Assembly (NCBI GenBank): GCA_016775335.1
Contig: JAEUGJ010000031.1
Location: 1-39,655, forward strand
From: Mogibacterium sp.
Lineage (GTDB): Bacteria; Bacillota; Clostridia; Peptostreptococcales; Anaerovoracaceae
Length of the DNA stretch: 39,655 nt
Direction: 5' to 3'
The notes under the pieces: model-generated
Databases searched by the model: none
What the model was told of the DNA's origin: nothing
What the model saw: the letters and a program-made list of their open reading frames with translations, nothing else
Part shown: piece after piece, positions 1 to 7,658 of the stretch
Layout of the letters: each line of letters opens with the position of its first letter
Position numbering within the stretch: position 1 is the stretch's first letter
Made by a program: the position numbers and the translations under genes

Positions 1-68
1 TGAGATTCGCTATCAGAGAAGGCGGCAGAACCGTAGGTTCCGGCGTTGTAACTGAGATTATCGAGTAA
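1..68 (+). CDS. tuf: Elongation factor Tu, C-terminal end (partial)
   Basis: Only the last 21 codons lie in the window, read from base 3 to the TAA at 66-68. They translate to the very conserved EF-Tu C-terminus (RFAIREGGRTVGSGVVTEI followed by IE). EF-Tu is the GTPase that delivers aminoacyl-tRNA to the ribosome; this tail belongs to its third beta-barrel domain. A hairpin terminator follows at once, so tuf ends its own operon instead of running into the S10 operon. The 5' part lies outside the window. Confidence 0.95.
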   Translation, partial: RFAIREGGRTVGSGVVTEIIE

Positions 69-96
69 TTTCAGTTACCGCTTTAATAAAGCTATA

Positions 97-125
97 GAAA
101 GGATGCCCTTTGCGGCATCCTTTTT
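97..125 (+). terminator. Rho-independent terminator of tuf
   Basis: A perfect 7-bp stem GGATGCC (101-107) / GGCATCC (114-120) with a 6-base loop is flanked by GAAA on the left and a T5 run on the right. It lies about 30 bases after the tuf stop codon. Confidence 0.9.
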
Positions 126-170
126 CTGTTGGGATTTCTCACGAAAACACCCCGAACCGTCCGGAAAACA

Positions 171-179
171 TGATATAAT
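171..179 (+). promoter_or_regulatory. Extended -10 promoter for the kinase-mtaB-HIT operon
   Basis: TGATATAAT is an extended -10 element (TG-N-TATAAT) 29 bases before the kinase start codon. No good -35 box is seen at the usual distance, which is normal for extended -10 promoters. The tuf terminator just upstream means that the three following genes need their own promoter. Confidence 0.6.
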
Positions 180-208
180 GAATTCATCTTTTTATCAGGA
201 GAATTACC

Positions 209-1897
209 ATGAATATTCAATTCAGTTTGGGAAAGAACATCCCATATACAACTATTGATATATCTGACGAGATGACAGCGGAAGGATTGGCGGAGCGTTA
301 TCGGGAAGAGACGCCGTGGCCGGTGGTGGCAGCCATCATCAATCACGAGGTGAAGCCGCTGACCACGCCGATTCACGAAAACGATATGGTGCAGCTGCTG
401 GACATTCGAAACAAGCAGGCGTACCTGATTTTTCAGAACAGCCTGATTCTTTTGTTCATCTGTTCGGTGCGGCAGATTCTGGGGAACGTGCACGTGGAGG
501 TGATGACCTCCCTGAACGACGGTCTGTTTCTGCAGGTGATGTGCCGCGGCGATGATGGCGAATTCCGGGTGGTGGACATGTCGGAAGACGATGTGGCTCG
601 AACGTATTTTTACATGAAGAAAATGGTGCAGGAGAATCATCCCATCGAGTCAAAGTTGTTCCGGCGAAAAGAAGCTATGGAGATTCTGAAGGAGACCGGC
701 CTGACGGAGAAGTATCGGAGCCTGCAGCGGGTGAAGGTGGACGAGACGGTGCGGATCTATACTTTGGCCGGGTACAGCGACTTTTTTTATAACTATATGG
801 TGCCTTCCACCGGGTATGTATCCAAATTCGAGTTGATGAAGTACCGGGAGGGGCTTTTGCTGCGGCACCCGTCGGCGCAGAATCCGGGAGTGATTCCGGA
901 TTACGTGGACGAATATCGGGTGTACAATGCCCTGAAGGAGCAGCGCCAGTGGAATCATCTGCTGGGGGTGCAGTATCAGGCGGATATCAACGATCGGATT
1001 GAGTCCGGGGAGTACCGGACCCTGATTAAATTGAGCGAGGCGCTGCACGATAAGAAAATCGTGGAGATTGCGGATCGGATTTCCGGGGAGGAGAAGAAGG
1101 TGGTGCTGATTCTGGGGCCGTCCTCTTCCGGGAAGACCACGTTCGCCCATCGGCTGATCATTCAGCTGATGGTGAACGGCATGAAGCCGTTGTACATCGG
1201 AACGGACGATTATTTTGTGGAGCGGGAGGACACGCCGCTGGACGCGGATGGACAGAAGAACTACGAGAACATCGATGCCCTGGATCTGCCCCTGTTCAAT
1301 CGACAGATGAAGGAACTTCTGGAGGGACAGGAAGTGAATATGCCGGTGTTTAACTTCAAGACGGGGCACAAGGAGTTCGGGAAGCGGAAGACCCGGTTGG
1401 ACCGGAACGGAGTAATCGTTATCGAGGGAATTCACGCCTTCAACCACCTGCTGACCCAACAGCTTCCGGAGGAGTCCAAATTCCGGATTTACATCAGCCC
1501 GCTGACTCAGATTAACCTGGATTCCCACAACCGGATTCCGACGACGGATACCCGGGTGATTCGGCGGATTGTTCGGGATAACCGAAACCGGGCCCACACT
1601 GCCGCCATGACCTTGCGGCTCTGGCCGAAGGTGCGGGAAGGAGAGAATAAAAACATCTTCCCGCTGAGCAACGAGGCGGACGTGTTCTTCAATACGGTGC
1701 ACATCTACGAGATGGCGGCACTGAAGAAGTATGCGGTTCCTCTGCTGAAGGAAGTGCGTCAGAAGGAAGAAGAATATGCGGAGGCCCAGCGGCTTCTGCG
1801 GCTGTTCCGTTACGTGGACAGTCTGGACGACGAGAGCATTATCGCCGGAGACTCCATTCTGAGGGAGTTCATCGGCGGCAGTATTTACACGGATTAG
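209..1897 (+). CDS. TGS-domain nucleoside (uridine-like) kinase
   Basis: A 562-residue protein with two recognisable parts. The N-terminal ~65 residues resemble a TGS domain, and the stretch that follows resembles the second domain of threonyl-tRNA synthetases. The C-terminal half is a P-loop kinase of the uridine kinase/phosphoribulokinase family. It has a Walker A motif GPSSSGKT at residues 303-310 and the family's TDDYF motif about 30 residues later, which helps bind the phosphate acceptor. This architecture is widespread in Clostridia and usually annotated as nucleoside or uridine kinase. The natural substrate is not established from sequence, and the TGS part could bind RNA or a nucleotide ligand. 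ATG follows an AGGAG site. mtaB starts 13 bases downstream, so the two are probably co-transcribed. Confidence 0.85.
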   Translation: MNIQFSLGKNIPYTTIDISDEMTAEGLAERYREETPWPVVAAIINHEVKPLTTPIHENDMVQLLDIRNKQAYLIFQNSLILLFICSVRQILGNVHVEVMTSLNDGLFLQVMCRGDDGEFRVVDMSEDDVARTYFYMKKMVQENHPIESKLFRRKEAMEILKETGLTEKYRSLQRVKVDETVRIYTLAGYSDFFYNYMVPSTGYVSKFELMKYREGLLLRHPSAQNPGVIPDYVDEYRVYNALKEQRQWNHLLGVQYQADINDRIESGEYRTLIKLSEALHDKKIVEIADRISGEEKKVVLILGPSSSGKTTFAHRLIIQLMVNGMKPLYIGTDDYFVEREDTPLDADGQKNYENIDALDLPLFNRQMKELLEGQEVNMPVFNFKTGHKEFGKRKTRLDRNGVIVIEGIHAFNHLLTQQLPEESKFRIYISPLTQINLDSHNRIPTTDTRVIRRIVRDNRNRAHTAAMTLRLWPKVREGENKNIFPLSNEADVFFNTVHIYEMAALKKYAVPLLKEVRQKEEEYAEAQRLLRLFRYVDSLDDESIIAGDSILREFIGGSIYTD

Positions 1898-1910
1898 ATG
1901 GAGTAACAGA

Positions 1911-3284
1911 ATGATAAAGATCGCATTCCATACCCTTGGGTGCAAAGTAAATCAATACGAAAGCGAAGCCTTGATGGAGGCTTTTGCAAAAAGAGGGGCG
2001 GAGATTGTCCCGGAGACCGAGATTGCGGACGTGTATCTGGTGAATACCTGTTCCGTTACCAGCATTGCGGATCGGAAGTCTCGGCAGTTTATCCGCCGCA
2101 TGAAGAAAAAGAATCCCCACGCTCTGATGGTGGTTACCGGCTGTTATGCCCAGGTTTCCTCGGAGGAGCTGGAGGCCATGCCGGACGTGGACCTAATTAT
2201 GGGCAATAACCTGAAATCCGAGATCCCGGACCGGGTGTTCGAACTCCTGCAGGCGCGGGAGGACAGCGAGGAGGATGCGCCGCAGAAGCGGAAGGAAGTG
2301 CTGGCGTACCGCGACCTTCGGGGATACGAGGATATGGGCATCGTCACCGCCAGCGAGTCGGAGATGAGCCGGGCGTATATCAAGATTCAGGAGGGTTGCA
2401 ACCGTTTCTGCTCCTACTGCCTCATTCCGTATGCCCGGGGTGTGGTTCGGAGCCGCCCTTTGGAGGAAGTGCTGGAGGAGGCCAAAATGCTCCTGAACAA
2501 GGGGTTCCGGGAACTGGTGCTCACGGGCATCAACACCGCCCTGTACGGCACGGAACCGGAGTTCGATTTCCAAAGAGAGCCGGGAGAAGAAGGCCTGAAT
2601 GGGCTGGAAGCGGTGATTCGGCGCCTGGATGCCATGGAAGGGGATTTCCGGATTCGCCTCAGCTCCCTGGAGCCGACGGTGGTGGACATTGAACACATCG
2701 AACGCATCGTGCAGTACGACAAGCTGTGCCATCACCTGCATCTGTCCCTTCAGAGCGGCAGCGACGCTATCCTGAAATCCATGAACCGCCACTACGACCG
2801 GGAGGATTATTTTAAAATTGTACGGTCGCTGCGGGACTTCGATCCTTATTTTGGCATCACCACGGACATCATTGTGGGATTCCCGGGGGAAACCGAGGCG
2901 GATTTCGAGGACACTTTGGATGCGGTTCGCAAAAGCAATTTCGGCAAGGTTCACGCCTTCCGCTATTCCGCCCGAAAGGGTACAAAGGCGGCGGGCTTCA
3001 AGGATATGATTTCCGGACGCGTGAAGAGCCGGCGGGCCGGCACCCTGGAGCAGCAGGCGGATGAGATCTCCAAAGAGTTCTTTCGCCGGAACTTGAACCG
3101 GGAAGACCGAGTGCTGGTGGAGCGTCACGAGGACGGCATGGCCACCGGGTACACCGGGAACTACATTAAAGTCTATATTCCGGATGAAGAGGAAACCCTG
3201 GATGCCGGCGGTTTCGTATCCGTCCGGCTGATAGAGCTATACGAGGACGGCTGTCTGGCTGAGATAACCGGGAAAAGGAGGTAA
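1911..3284 (+). CDS. mtaB: tRNA t6A37 methylthiotransferase MtaB
   Basis: A 457-residue radical-SAM methylthiotransferase. It converts t6A at position 37 of ANN-decoding tRNAs to ms2t6A, inserting sulfur and then a methyl group. The N-terminal UPF0004 domain shows its three cluster-binding cysteines C11, C47 and C78. The radical-SAM motif C163-x3-C167-x2-C170 binds the second 4Fe-4S cluster. A TRAM-like region is expected at the C-terminus. The start LGCKVNQYES and the length fit MtaB (YqeV) better than MiaB or RimO. The HIT gene follows after 3 bases, with its Shine-Dalgarno site inside the end of mtaB, so the two are tightly coupled. Confidence 0.93.
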   Translation: MIKIAFHTLGCKVNQYESEALMEAFAKRGAEIVPETEIADVYLVNTCSVTSIADRKSRQFIRRMKKKNPHALMVVTGCYAQVSSEELEAMPDVDLIMGNNLKSEIPDRVFELLQAREDSEEDAPQKRKEVLAYRDLRGYEDMGIVTASESEMSRAYIKIQEGCNRFCSYCLIPYARGVVRSRPLEEVLEEAKMLLNKGFRELVLTGINTALYGTEPEFDFQREPGEEGLNGLEAVIRRLDAMEGDFRIRLSSLEPTVVDIEHIERIVQYDKLCHHLHLSLQSGSDAILKSMNRHYDREDYFKIVRSLRDFDPYFGITTDIIVGFPGETEADFEDTLDAVRKSNFGKVHAFRYSARKGTKAAGFKDMISGRVKSRRAGTLEQQADEISKEFFRRNLNREDRVLVERHEDGMATGYTGNYIKVYIPDEEETLDAGGFVSVRLIELYEDGCLAEITGKRR

Positions 3285-3287
3285 ATC

Positions 3288-3629
3288 ATGAGTGACTGCA
3301 TTTTCTGTTCACTGGCGAACGGCGAGATCCCAACCGATATGGTCTATGAAGACGACCGCATCGCGTGCTTCCGGGATGCGGATCCGCAGGCTCCGGTTCA
3401 CGTGCTGATGGTTCCGAAGGAACACATCGCATCTCTGGACGAGTTGGATGAGAGCTATCGGGATCTGATGGGCTACATGATGGTGAAGATTCACGAAATC
3501 GCCGCTTCAGAAGGTCTGGAGAACGGGTACCGTGTGGTAATCAACACGGGTGAAGACGGTCAGCAGACGGTAAAACATCTGCACATCCATCTTCTGGGTA
3601 AAAGAAAAATGACCTGGCCACCGGGCTAA
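3288..3629 (+). CDS. HIT family (HINT-type) nucleotide-binding hydrolase
   Basis: A 113-residue protein with the full histidine triad H97-L-H99-I-H101 and the C-terminal WPPG typical of HINT proteins. HINT enzymes hydrolyse purine nucleoside phosphoramidates such as aminoacyl- or lysyl-AMP. The physiological substrate in bacteria is unsettled. The start MSDCIFCSLANGEIP is the family's usual N-terminus, with the CxxC often seen there. The gene starts 3 bases after mtaB behind a strong AAAAGGAGGT site and is followed by a terminator, so it is the last gene of its operon. Confidence 0.93.
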   Translation: MSDCIFCSLANGEIPTDMVYEDDRIACFRDADPQAPVHVLMVPKEHIASLDELDESYRDLMGYMMVKIHEIAASEGLENGYRVVINTGEDGQQTVKHLHIHLLGKRKMTWPPG

Positions 3630-3662
3630 ACCGGGACAATTCGGACACGTTGACCGAGGTGA

Positions 3663-3697
3663 GGGAACCGCAAGCAGGGCTGCGGTTCCCTTTTTTT
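3663..3697 (+). terminator. Rho-independent terminator after the HIT gene
   Basis: A perfect 10-bp stem GGGAACCGCA (3663-3672) / TGCGGTTCCC (3681-3690) with an 8-base loop is followed directly by T7. Confidence 0.95.
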
Positions 3698-3859
3698 ATG
3701 GAGAATTATGGAGAAAATAAAAGAAAAAACCTTGATTTTGTAAGCAAAAACGAAAAAATAGAAGCCGGTGAAGCGCAGGCACAAAACAATGGGGAAACTC
3801 CAGAGTCGGTGTACAACGGTAGCGCCGTGTAAGGCTTGAAAACAAAGGATAATGCTCAG
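3698..3859. other. Intergenic stretch without a recognised feature
   Basis: A-rich DNA between the HIT terminator and the S10 promoter region. A 60-codon frame runs across it from 3650, but it spans the terminator hairpin and has no ribosome binding site, so I do not call it a gene. A short ACGG/CCGT hairpin lies near 3817-3829. I see nothing else. Confidence 0.5.
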
Positions 3860-3898
3860 AAAAAAATGAAAAAAATCCGAAAAAAATTTATAAAAAAA
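3860..3898 (+). promoter_or_regulatory. Four phased A7 tracts upstream of the S10 promoter
   Basis: Runs of exactly seven A lie at 3860-3866, 3869-3875, 3880-3886 and 3892-3898. Their start-to-start spacings are 9, 11 and 12 bases, close to one helical turn. The last run ends 2 bases before the -35 box. Phased A-tracts bend DNA, and A-rich DNA in this place acts as an UP element that contacts the alpha C-terminal domains of RNA polymerase. A strong ribosomal promoter would be expected to carry one. The role is inferred. Confidence 0.65.
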
Positions 3899-3900
3899 GC

Positions 3901-3929
3901 TTGCGTTATAAGATGATATCCGTTATACT
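3901..3929 (+). promoter_or_regulatory. Sigma-A promoter of the S10 operon
   Basis: TTGCGT (3901-3906), a 17-base spacer and TATACT (3924-3929) form a good sigma-A promoter. Transcription should start near 3936, giving a leader of about 220 bases before rpsJ. Confidence 0.8.
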
Positions 3930-3935
3930 AATAGA

Positions 3936-4157
3936 GCTTGTTTAAGGCGATGAAGCAGGAAGTTGCTGAGCTATCAGGTAATTTCTGCCGAGAATTGTCC
4001 TCGCGAGACGGGGGCGAAGGGGTTCGCTACTTTTGTTTTGAGCATTCATTTGGGAAACGCTCGAAAGAGTGTAGGAGCAAAACGAAAGCCCGGGGCGAAT
4101 GAAGTGAAGTCCTGTACAAGCATAGCGAAAACAGTACAAATTATAGGAGGATCTACA
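3936..4157 (+). promoter_or_regulatory. Structured 5' leader of the S10 operon
   Basis: The long untranslated leader can fold. An 11-bp stem (one G-U) joins 4030-4040 and 4078-4088 and encloses a 6-bp hairpin ACGCTC-GAAA-GAGTGT with a GNRA-type loop (4058-4073). TTCGC at 4023-4027 can pair with GCGAA at either 4014-4018 or 4095-4099, which are mutually exclusive. TGTAC (4113-4117) can pair with GTACA (4134-4138) just before the rpsJ ribosome binding site. S10 operons of other bacteria are repressed by L4 acting on the leader. Whether this leader works that way is inference. Confidence 0.55.
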
Positions 4158-4469
4158 ATGAGTGAATTACAGAAAATCAGAATCAGACTGAAGGCGTACG
4201 ATCACGCACTGTTGGACAAGTCCGCTGCGAAGATCGTAGAGACCGCACAGAGAACAGGCGCTGTTGTATCGGGACCAATTCCGCTGCCAACACAGAAGGA
4301 AGTGGTAACCATCATCAGAGCGGTCCACAAGTATAAGGACAGCAGAGAGCAGTTCGAACAGAGAACTCACAAGAGACTGATCGACATCACGAACGCAACC
4401 ACTAAGACGACTGATGCGCTCGCTAAGCTGGACATGCCTGCAGGCGTTGATATTGAGATCAAGCTCTAA
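4158..4469 (+). CDS. rpsJ: 30S ribosomal protein S10
   Basis: 103 residues, the usual S10 length, starting MSELQKIRIRLKAYDH and containing the conserved GPIPLPT segment. S10 sits in the head of the 30S subunit and, with NusB, also takes part in antitermination. The frame is open for 65 further codons upstream. The ATG at 4158 is the family start and is preceded by a clear AGGAGG at 4145-4150, so the longer version is rejected. First gene of the S10 operon. Confidence 0.97.
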   Translation: MSELQKIRIRLKAYDHALLDKSAAKIVETAQRTGAVVSGPIPLPTQKEVVTIIRAVHKYKDSREQFEQRTHKRLIDITNATTKTTDALAKLDMPAGVDIEIKL

Positions 4470-4482
4470 GCTAGATTAGGAA

Positions 4483-4521
4483 GATCACATGAGAGGGCAA
4501 TCCGGCCAAACCAGAGTGATC
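4483..4521 (+). other. Inverted repeat in the rpsJ-rplC gap
   Basis: GATCAC (4483-4488) and GTGATC (4516-4521) form a 6-bp stem around a 27-base loop in the 78-base gap between rpsJ and rplC. The gap is the longest between genes of the S10 block before rpsN-rpsH and rpmJ-rpsM. No T-run follows, so it is not a terminator. Its function is unknown and the pairing is short enough to be chance. Confidence 0.3.
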
Positions 4522-4547
4522 CGCTGTAAGAAAGTAGGAGGAGAAAT

Positions 4548-5183
4548 ATGAAGACACTGCTTGGAAAGAAAATCGGAATGACACAGATTTTCACCGAAGA
4601 CGGCCAAGTTGTACCGGTAACCGTTGTCGAGGCGGGACCTGAAGTCGTAACACAGATCAAGACTGTTGAGACTGACGGATACAATGCGGTACAGGTTGGT
4701 TACGAAGACCAGAAAGCTCACAGAGTGAACAAGCCGATGACCGGACATTATGAGAAGGCCGGCGTTGCTCCAAAGAAGCACCTCGCTGAGTTCAGAATCG
4801 AAGACGGCGAGAATTATGAGTTGGGTCAGGAAATCACAGTAGCTGATTTCGAAGAGGGAATGAAGATTGACATCACAGGCATTTCCAAAGGTAAGGGAAC
4901 TCAGGGTAACATCAAGAGACACGGACATCACAGAGGTCCGATGAGCCACGGTTCCAAGCATAAGAGACTGGCCGGCGCACTGGCAGCCGGAACTTATCCG
5001 TCCAGAGTATTCAAGGGCAACAAGGCTCCGGGAAGAATGGGAAGAGATAAGATCACCGTACAGAACGTTGTTCTGGTTAAAGTTATTGCTGACCGCAACC
5101 TCATGCTGGTTAAGGGCGCTGTTCCTGGAAAGAAGGGCGGAGTCGTAAGAATCAGACCGGCAATCAAAGGTCAGGATAAGTAA
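4548..5183 (+). CDS. rplC: 50S ribosomal protein L3
   Basis: 211 residues, full length, starting MKTLLGKKIGMTQIF. L3 is an early assembly protein of the 50S subunit whose long loop reaches the peptidyl transferase centre. The conserved HGHHRGPMSHGSKHKR loop is visible around residues 125-140, followed by the usual GRMG segment. Preceded by GGAGGAG. rplD follows after 23 bases. Confidence 0.98.
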   Translation: MKTLLGKKIGMTQIFTEDGQVVPVTVVEAGPEVVTQIKTVETDGYNAVQVGYEDQKAHRVNKPMTGHYEKAGVAPKKHLAEFRIEDGENYELGQEITVADFEEGMKIDITGISKGKGTQGNIKRHGHHRGPMSHGSKHKRLAGALAAGTYPSRVFKGNKAPGRMGRDKITVQNVVLVKVIADRNLMLVKGAVPGKKGGVVRIRPAIKGQDK

Positions 5184-5206
5184 GAAGGCAGAAAGGAGGA
5201 AACAAA

Positions 5207-5830
5207 ATGGCAAACATTAAAATGCTGAACATGGCCGGCGCTGAAGTTGGCGAAATCACATTGAACGATGCGATCTTCGGTATCGAGCCTAACGAGTATG
5301 CTGTACACGCTACCGTTAAAAACTATCTGGCAAACCAGAGACAGGGAACTCAATCTGCCAAGACAAGAAGCGAAGTAAGAGGAGGCGGACGCAAGCCTTT
5401 CAGACAGAAGGGAACCGGTCGTCACAGACAGGGAAGCACAACGGATCCATCCCAGATCGGTGGTGGTATCGTATTTGCACCGAAGCCAAGAGATTACAGC
5501 TATGCAATTCCGAAGAAGGTAAAAAGACTGGCACTGAAGTCTGCACTTTCCGCAAAGGTTGCTGAAAACGAGCTGATCGTTCTGGACGAGCTGAAGTTCG
5601 AAGCTCCGAAGACAAAAGAGATGGTTAAGGTCCTGGAAAATGTCAAGGCTGAGAAGAAGGCACTGATCGTACTCGCTGAGAAGGATGAGAACGTAATCCG
5701 TTCCGCTTCCAACCTGCAGGGCGTAAGAACTGCTCTTGTCAGCACGATGAATGTATATGAGATCGTTAATCATTACAGCCTGATTCTCACTAAGGCAGCC
5801 GCTGAGAAAATTGAGGAGGTATATGCGTAA
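5207..5830 (+). CDS. rplD: 50S ribosomal protein L4
   Basis: 207 residues, normal for L4. The internal loop rich in Gly and Arg (EVRGGGRKPFRQKGTGRHRQGS, residues ~54-75) lines the polypeptide exit tunnel. In Escherichia coli L4 also represses the S10 operon by binding its leader, and the structured leader before rpsJ makes that worth testing here. It starts after AAAGGAGG. The stop overlaps the start of rplW (TAATG), so the two are translationally coupled. Confidence 0.97.
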   Translation: MANIKMLNMAGAEVGEITLNDAIFGIEPNEYAVHATVKNYLANQRQGTQSAKTRSEVRGGGRKPFRQKGTGRHRQGSTTDPSQIGGGIVFAPKPRDYSYAIPKKVKRLALKSALSAKVAENELIVLDELKFEAPKTKEMVKVLENVKAEKKALIVLAEKDENVIRSASNLQGVRTALVSTMNVYEIVNHYSLILTKAAAEKIEEVYA

Positions 5831-6120
5831 TGAAGACAGAATATCAGACAATCATCAAGCCGATCATCACTGAAGAGACGATGGATCTGGCAAGCGACAA
5901 GAAATATGTTTTCCAGGTTGCTAAGGAAGCAAATAAGACTGAAGTAAGACAGGCTGTTGAGAAGATCTTCGGCGTGAACGTTGCGAAAGTCAACATTATG
6001 AATGTAAACGGTAAAACAAAGAGAATGGGAAGATATGTCGGTAAGACAGCAGACTACAAGAAAGCTGTTATTACTCTTACTGCAGACAGCAAAGAGATCG
6101 AAATCTTCCAGGGACTGTAA
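5830..6120 (+). CDS. rplW: 50S ribosomal protein L23
   Basis: 96 residues, normal length, with the conserved KPIITEE motif near the N-terminus. L23 lies at the tunnel exit and is the docking site for trigger factor and the signal recognition particle, so it works with the SRP RNAs encoded later in this window. It starts on the last base of the rplD stop codon (TAATG). Confidence 0.97.
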   Translation: MKTEYQTIIKPIITEETMDLASDKKYVFQVAKEANKTEVRQAVEKIFGVNVAKVNIMNVNGKTKRMGRYVGKTADYKKAVITLTADSKEIEIFQGL

Positions 6121-6138
6121 TATAGGAGGTATGTAAGA

Positions 6139-6972
6139 ATGGGAATCAAGAAATACAATCCAACATCTCCGGGCCTCAGAGGAATGACGGTTTCGACATT
6201 CGAGGAAATCACCACTGATAAGCCTGAGAAAGCTCTTACAGTCACCCTCAAGAAGCACGCAGGAAGAAACGTAAGAGGTAAGATCACCGTTAGACACAGA
6301 GGCGGCGGCACAAGAGCAAAGTACAGAATCATCGATTTCAAGAGAAACAAAGATGATATTCCGGCAACTGTAAAGACCATCGAGTATGATCCGAACAGAT
6401 CCGCAAACATCGCTCTGGTATGCTACGCAGACGGTGAGAAGAGATACATTATCGCTCCGAACAAGCTGAAAGTCGGCGATGTAATCGTATCCGGTCCGGA
6501 TTCGGATATCAAGGTTGGAAATGCACTTCCGATCGCAAACATTCCGGTTGGTACCATTATCCACAACATCGAACTGAAGCCGGGCAAGGGTGCTCAGCTG
6601 GTAAGATCTGCCGGTAACGGTGCTCAGCTGATGGCGAAGGAAGGTAACTATGCACAGGTTAGACTGCCATCCGGCGAAGTTCGTATGGTAAGAATCAACT
6701 GCAGAGCTACCATCGGCGAAGTTGGAAACATCGAGCATGCGAACATCCAGATTGGTAAGGCCGGACGTAAGAGACACATGGGCTGGAGACCGACCGTAAG
6801 AGGTTCCGTAATGAACCCGAACGACCACCCACACGGCGGTGGTGAAGGCAGAGCTCCGATCGGACGTAAGGGTCCGGTTACTCCATGGGGTAAGCCTGCA
6901 CTGGGTTACAAGACACGTAACAAGCATAAGGATTCCAACAAGTACATCGTTAGAAGAAGAAATGCCAAATAG
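6139..6972 (+). CDS. rplB: 50S ribosomal protein L2
   Basis: 277 residues, full length, starting MGIKKYNPTSPGLRGMT. L2 is needed for subunit joining and peptidyl transfer. The highly conserved C-terminal NPNDHPHGGGEGR segment, which holds the histidine close to the catalytic centre, is intact. Preceded by ATAGGAGG. rpsS follows after 14 bases. Confidence 0.98.
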   Translation: MGIKKYNPTSPGLRGMTVSTFEEITTDKPEKALTVTLKKHAGRNVRGKITVRHRGGGTRAKYRIIDFKRNKDDIPATVKTIEYDPNRSANIALVCYADGEKRYIIAPNKLKVGDVIVSGPDSDIKVGNALPIANIPVGTIIHNIELKPGKGAQLVRSAGNGAQLMAKEGNYAQVRLPSGEVRMVRINCRATIGEVGNIEHANIQIGKAGRKRHMGWRPTVRGSVMNPNDHPHGGGEGRAPIGRKGPVTPWGKPALGYKTRNKHKDSNKYIVRRRNAK

Positions 6973-6986
6973 GGAAGGAGCATATA

Positions 6987-7256
6987 ATGGGAAGATCGCT
7001 TAAGAAAGGCCCTTTCGTTGACAAGAAACTCCTCAAGAGAATCGTTGAGATGAATGAGGCAAATGAAAAAGAAGTAATCAAGACATGGTCGAGACCATCG
7101 ACGATTTTTCCGCAGATGGTAGGACACACAATTGCTGTTCATGACGGACGCAAGCATGTTCCGGTATACATCACGGAAGATATGGTTGGACACAGACTGG
7201 GAGAGTTCGCTCCGACCAGAACATACAAAGGCCATGCCGGTGACAAGTCAAAGTAG
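6987..7256 (+). CDS. rpsS: 30S ribosomal protein S19
   Basis: 89 residues, starting MGRSLKKGPFVD as in nearly all S19 proteins. The conserved TWSRPSTI and VGHTIAVHDGRKHVPVYI segments are present. S19 forms the head of the 30S subunit with S13 and contacts tRNA and L5. It sits between rplB and rplV in the standard order. Confidence 0.98.
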   Translation: MGRSLKKGPFVDKKLLKRIVEMNEANEKEVIKTWSRPSTIFPQMVGHTIAVHDGRKHVPVYITEDMVGHRLGEFAPTRTYKGHAGDKSK

Positions 7257-7274
7257 TAGAAAGGAGAAATTGAC

Positions 7275-7658
7275 ATGGAAGCAAAAGCAACTGCGAAATA
7301 TGTAAGAATGTCTCCAAGCAAACTCAAGCCTGTTACCGACCTGGTAAGAGGAAAGGATTTGAACGAGGCACTGACCATCCTGAAGTTCACATCCGGTAAG
7401 GGTGCTGAGCTGGTGGAGAAGGTTGTACAGTCTGCTGCAGCAAACGCAGAGAACAACCACGATATGAATCCAGATGAACTGTATGTTGCAGAAATCTATG
7501 CAAACCAGGGTCCGACAATGAAGCGGTTCAGAGCCGGTGCTCAGGGAAGAGCATCCATGATTCTGAAGAGAACCAGCCACATTGCTGTGACTTTAAGAAG
7601 CAGAGAAGATGCAGAACAGAAGGTAGAAGGAGGTTCGCCAGATGGGTCAGAAAGTTAA
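7275..7658 (+). CDS. rplV: 50S ribosomal protein L22
   Basis: 127 residues; the L22 core (ATAKYVRMSPSKLKPVTDLVRGK) is typical. The beta-hairpin (PTMKRFRAGAQGRA) that lines the exit tunnel is present. L22 is a site of macrolide resistance mutations in other bacteria. The C-terminus (EGGSPDGSES) is a short extension that overlaps the start of rpsC by 17 bases in another frame, so rpsC translation is probably coupled. Confidence 0.96.
   Translation: MEAKATAKYVRMSPSKLKPVTDLVRGKDLNEALTILKFTSGKGAELVEKVVQSAAANAENNHDMNPDELYVAEIYANQGPTMKRFRAGAQGRASMILKRTSHIAVTLRSREDAEQKVEGGSPDGSES

Noticed and set aside
3650..3832. 60-codon frame after the HIT gene
   Set aside because: It spans the terminator hairpin, has no ribosome binding site and has a low-complexity composition.
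3963..4157. 65-codon upstream extension of rpsJ
   Set aside because: The S10 family start is at 4158 with a good AGGAGG. The extension matches nothing, begins at a TTG and covers the structured leader.
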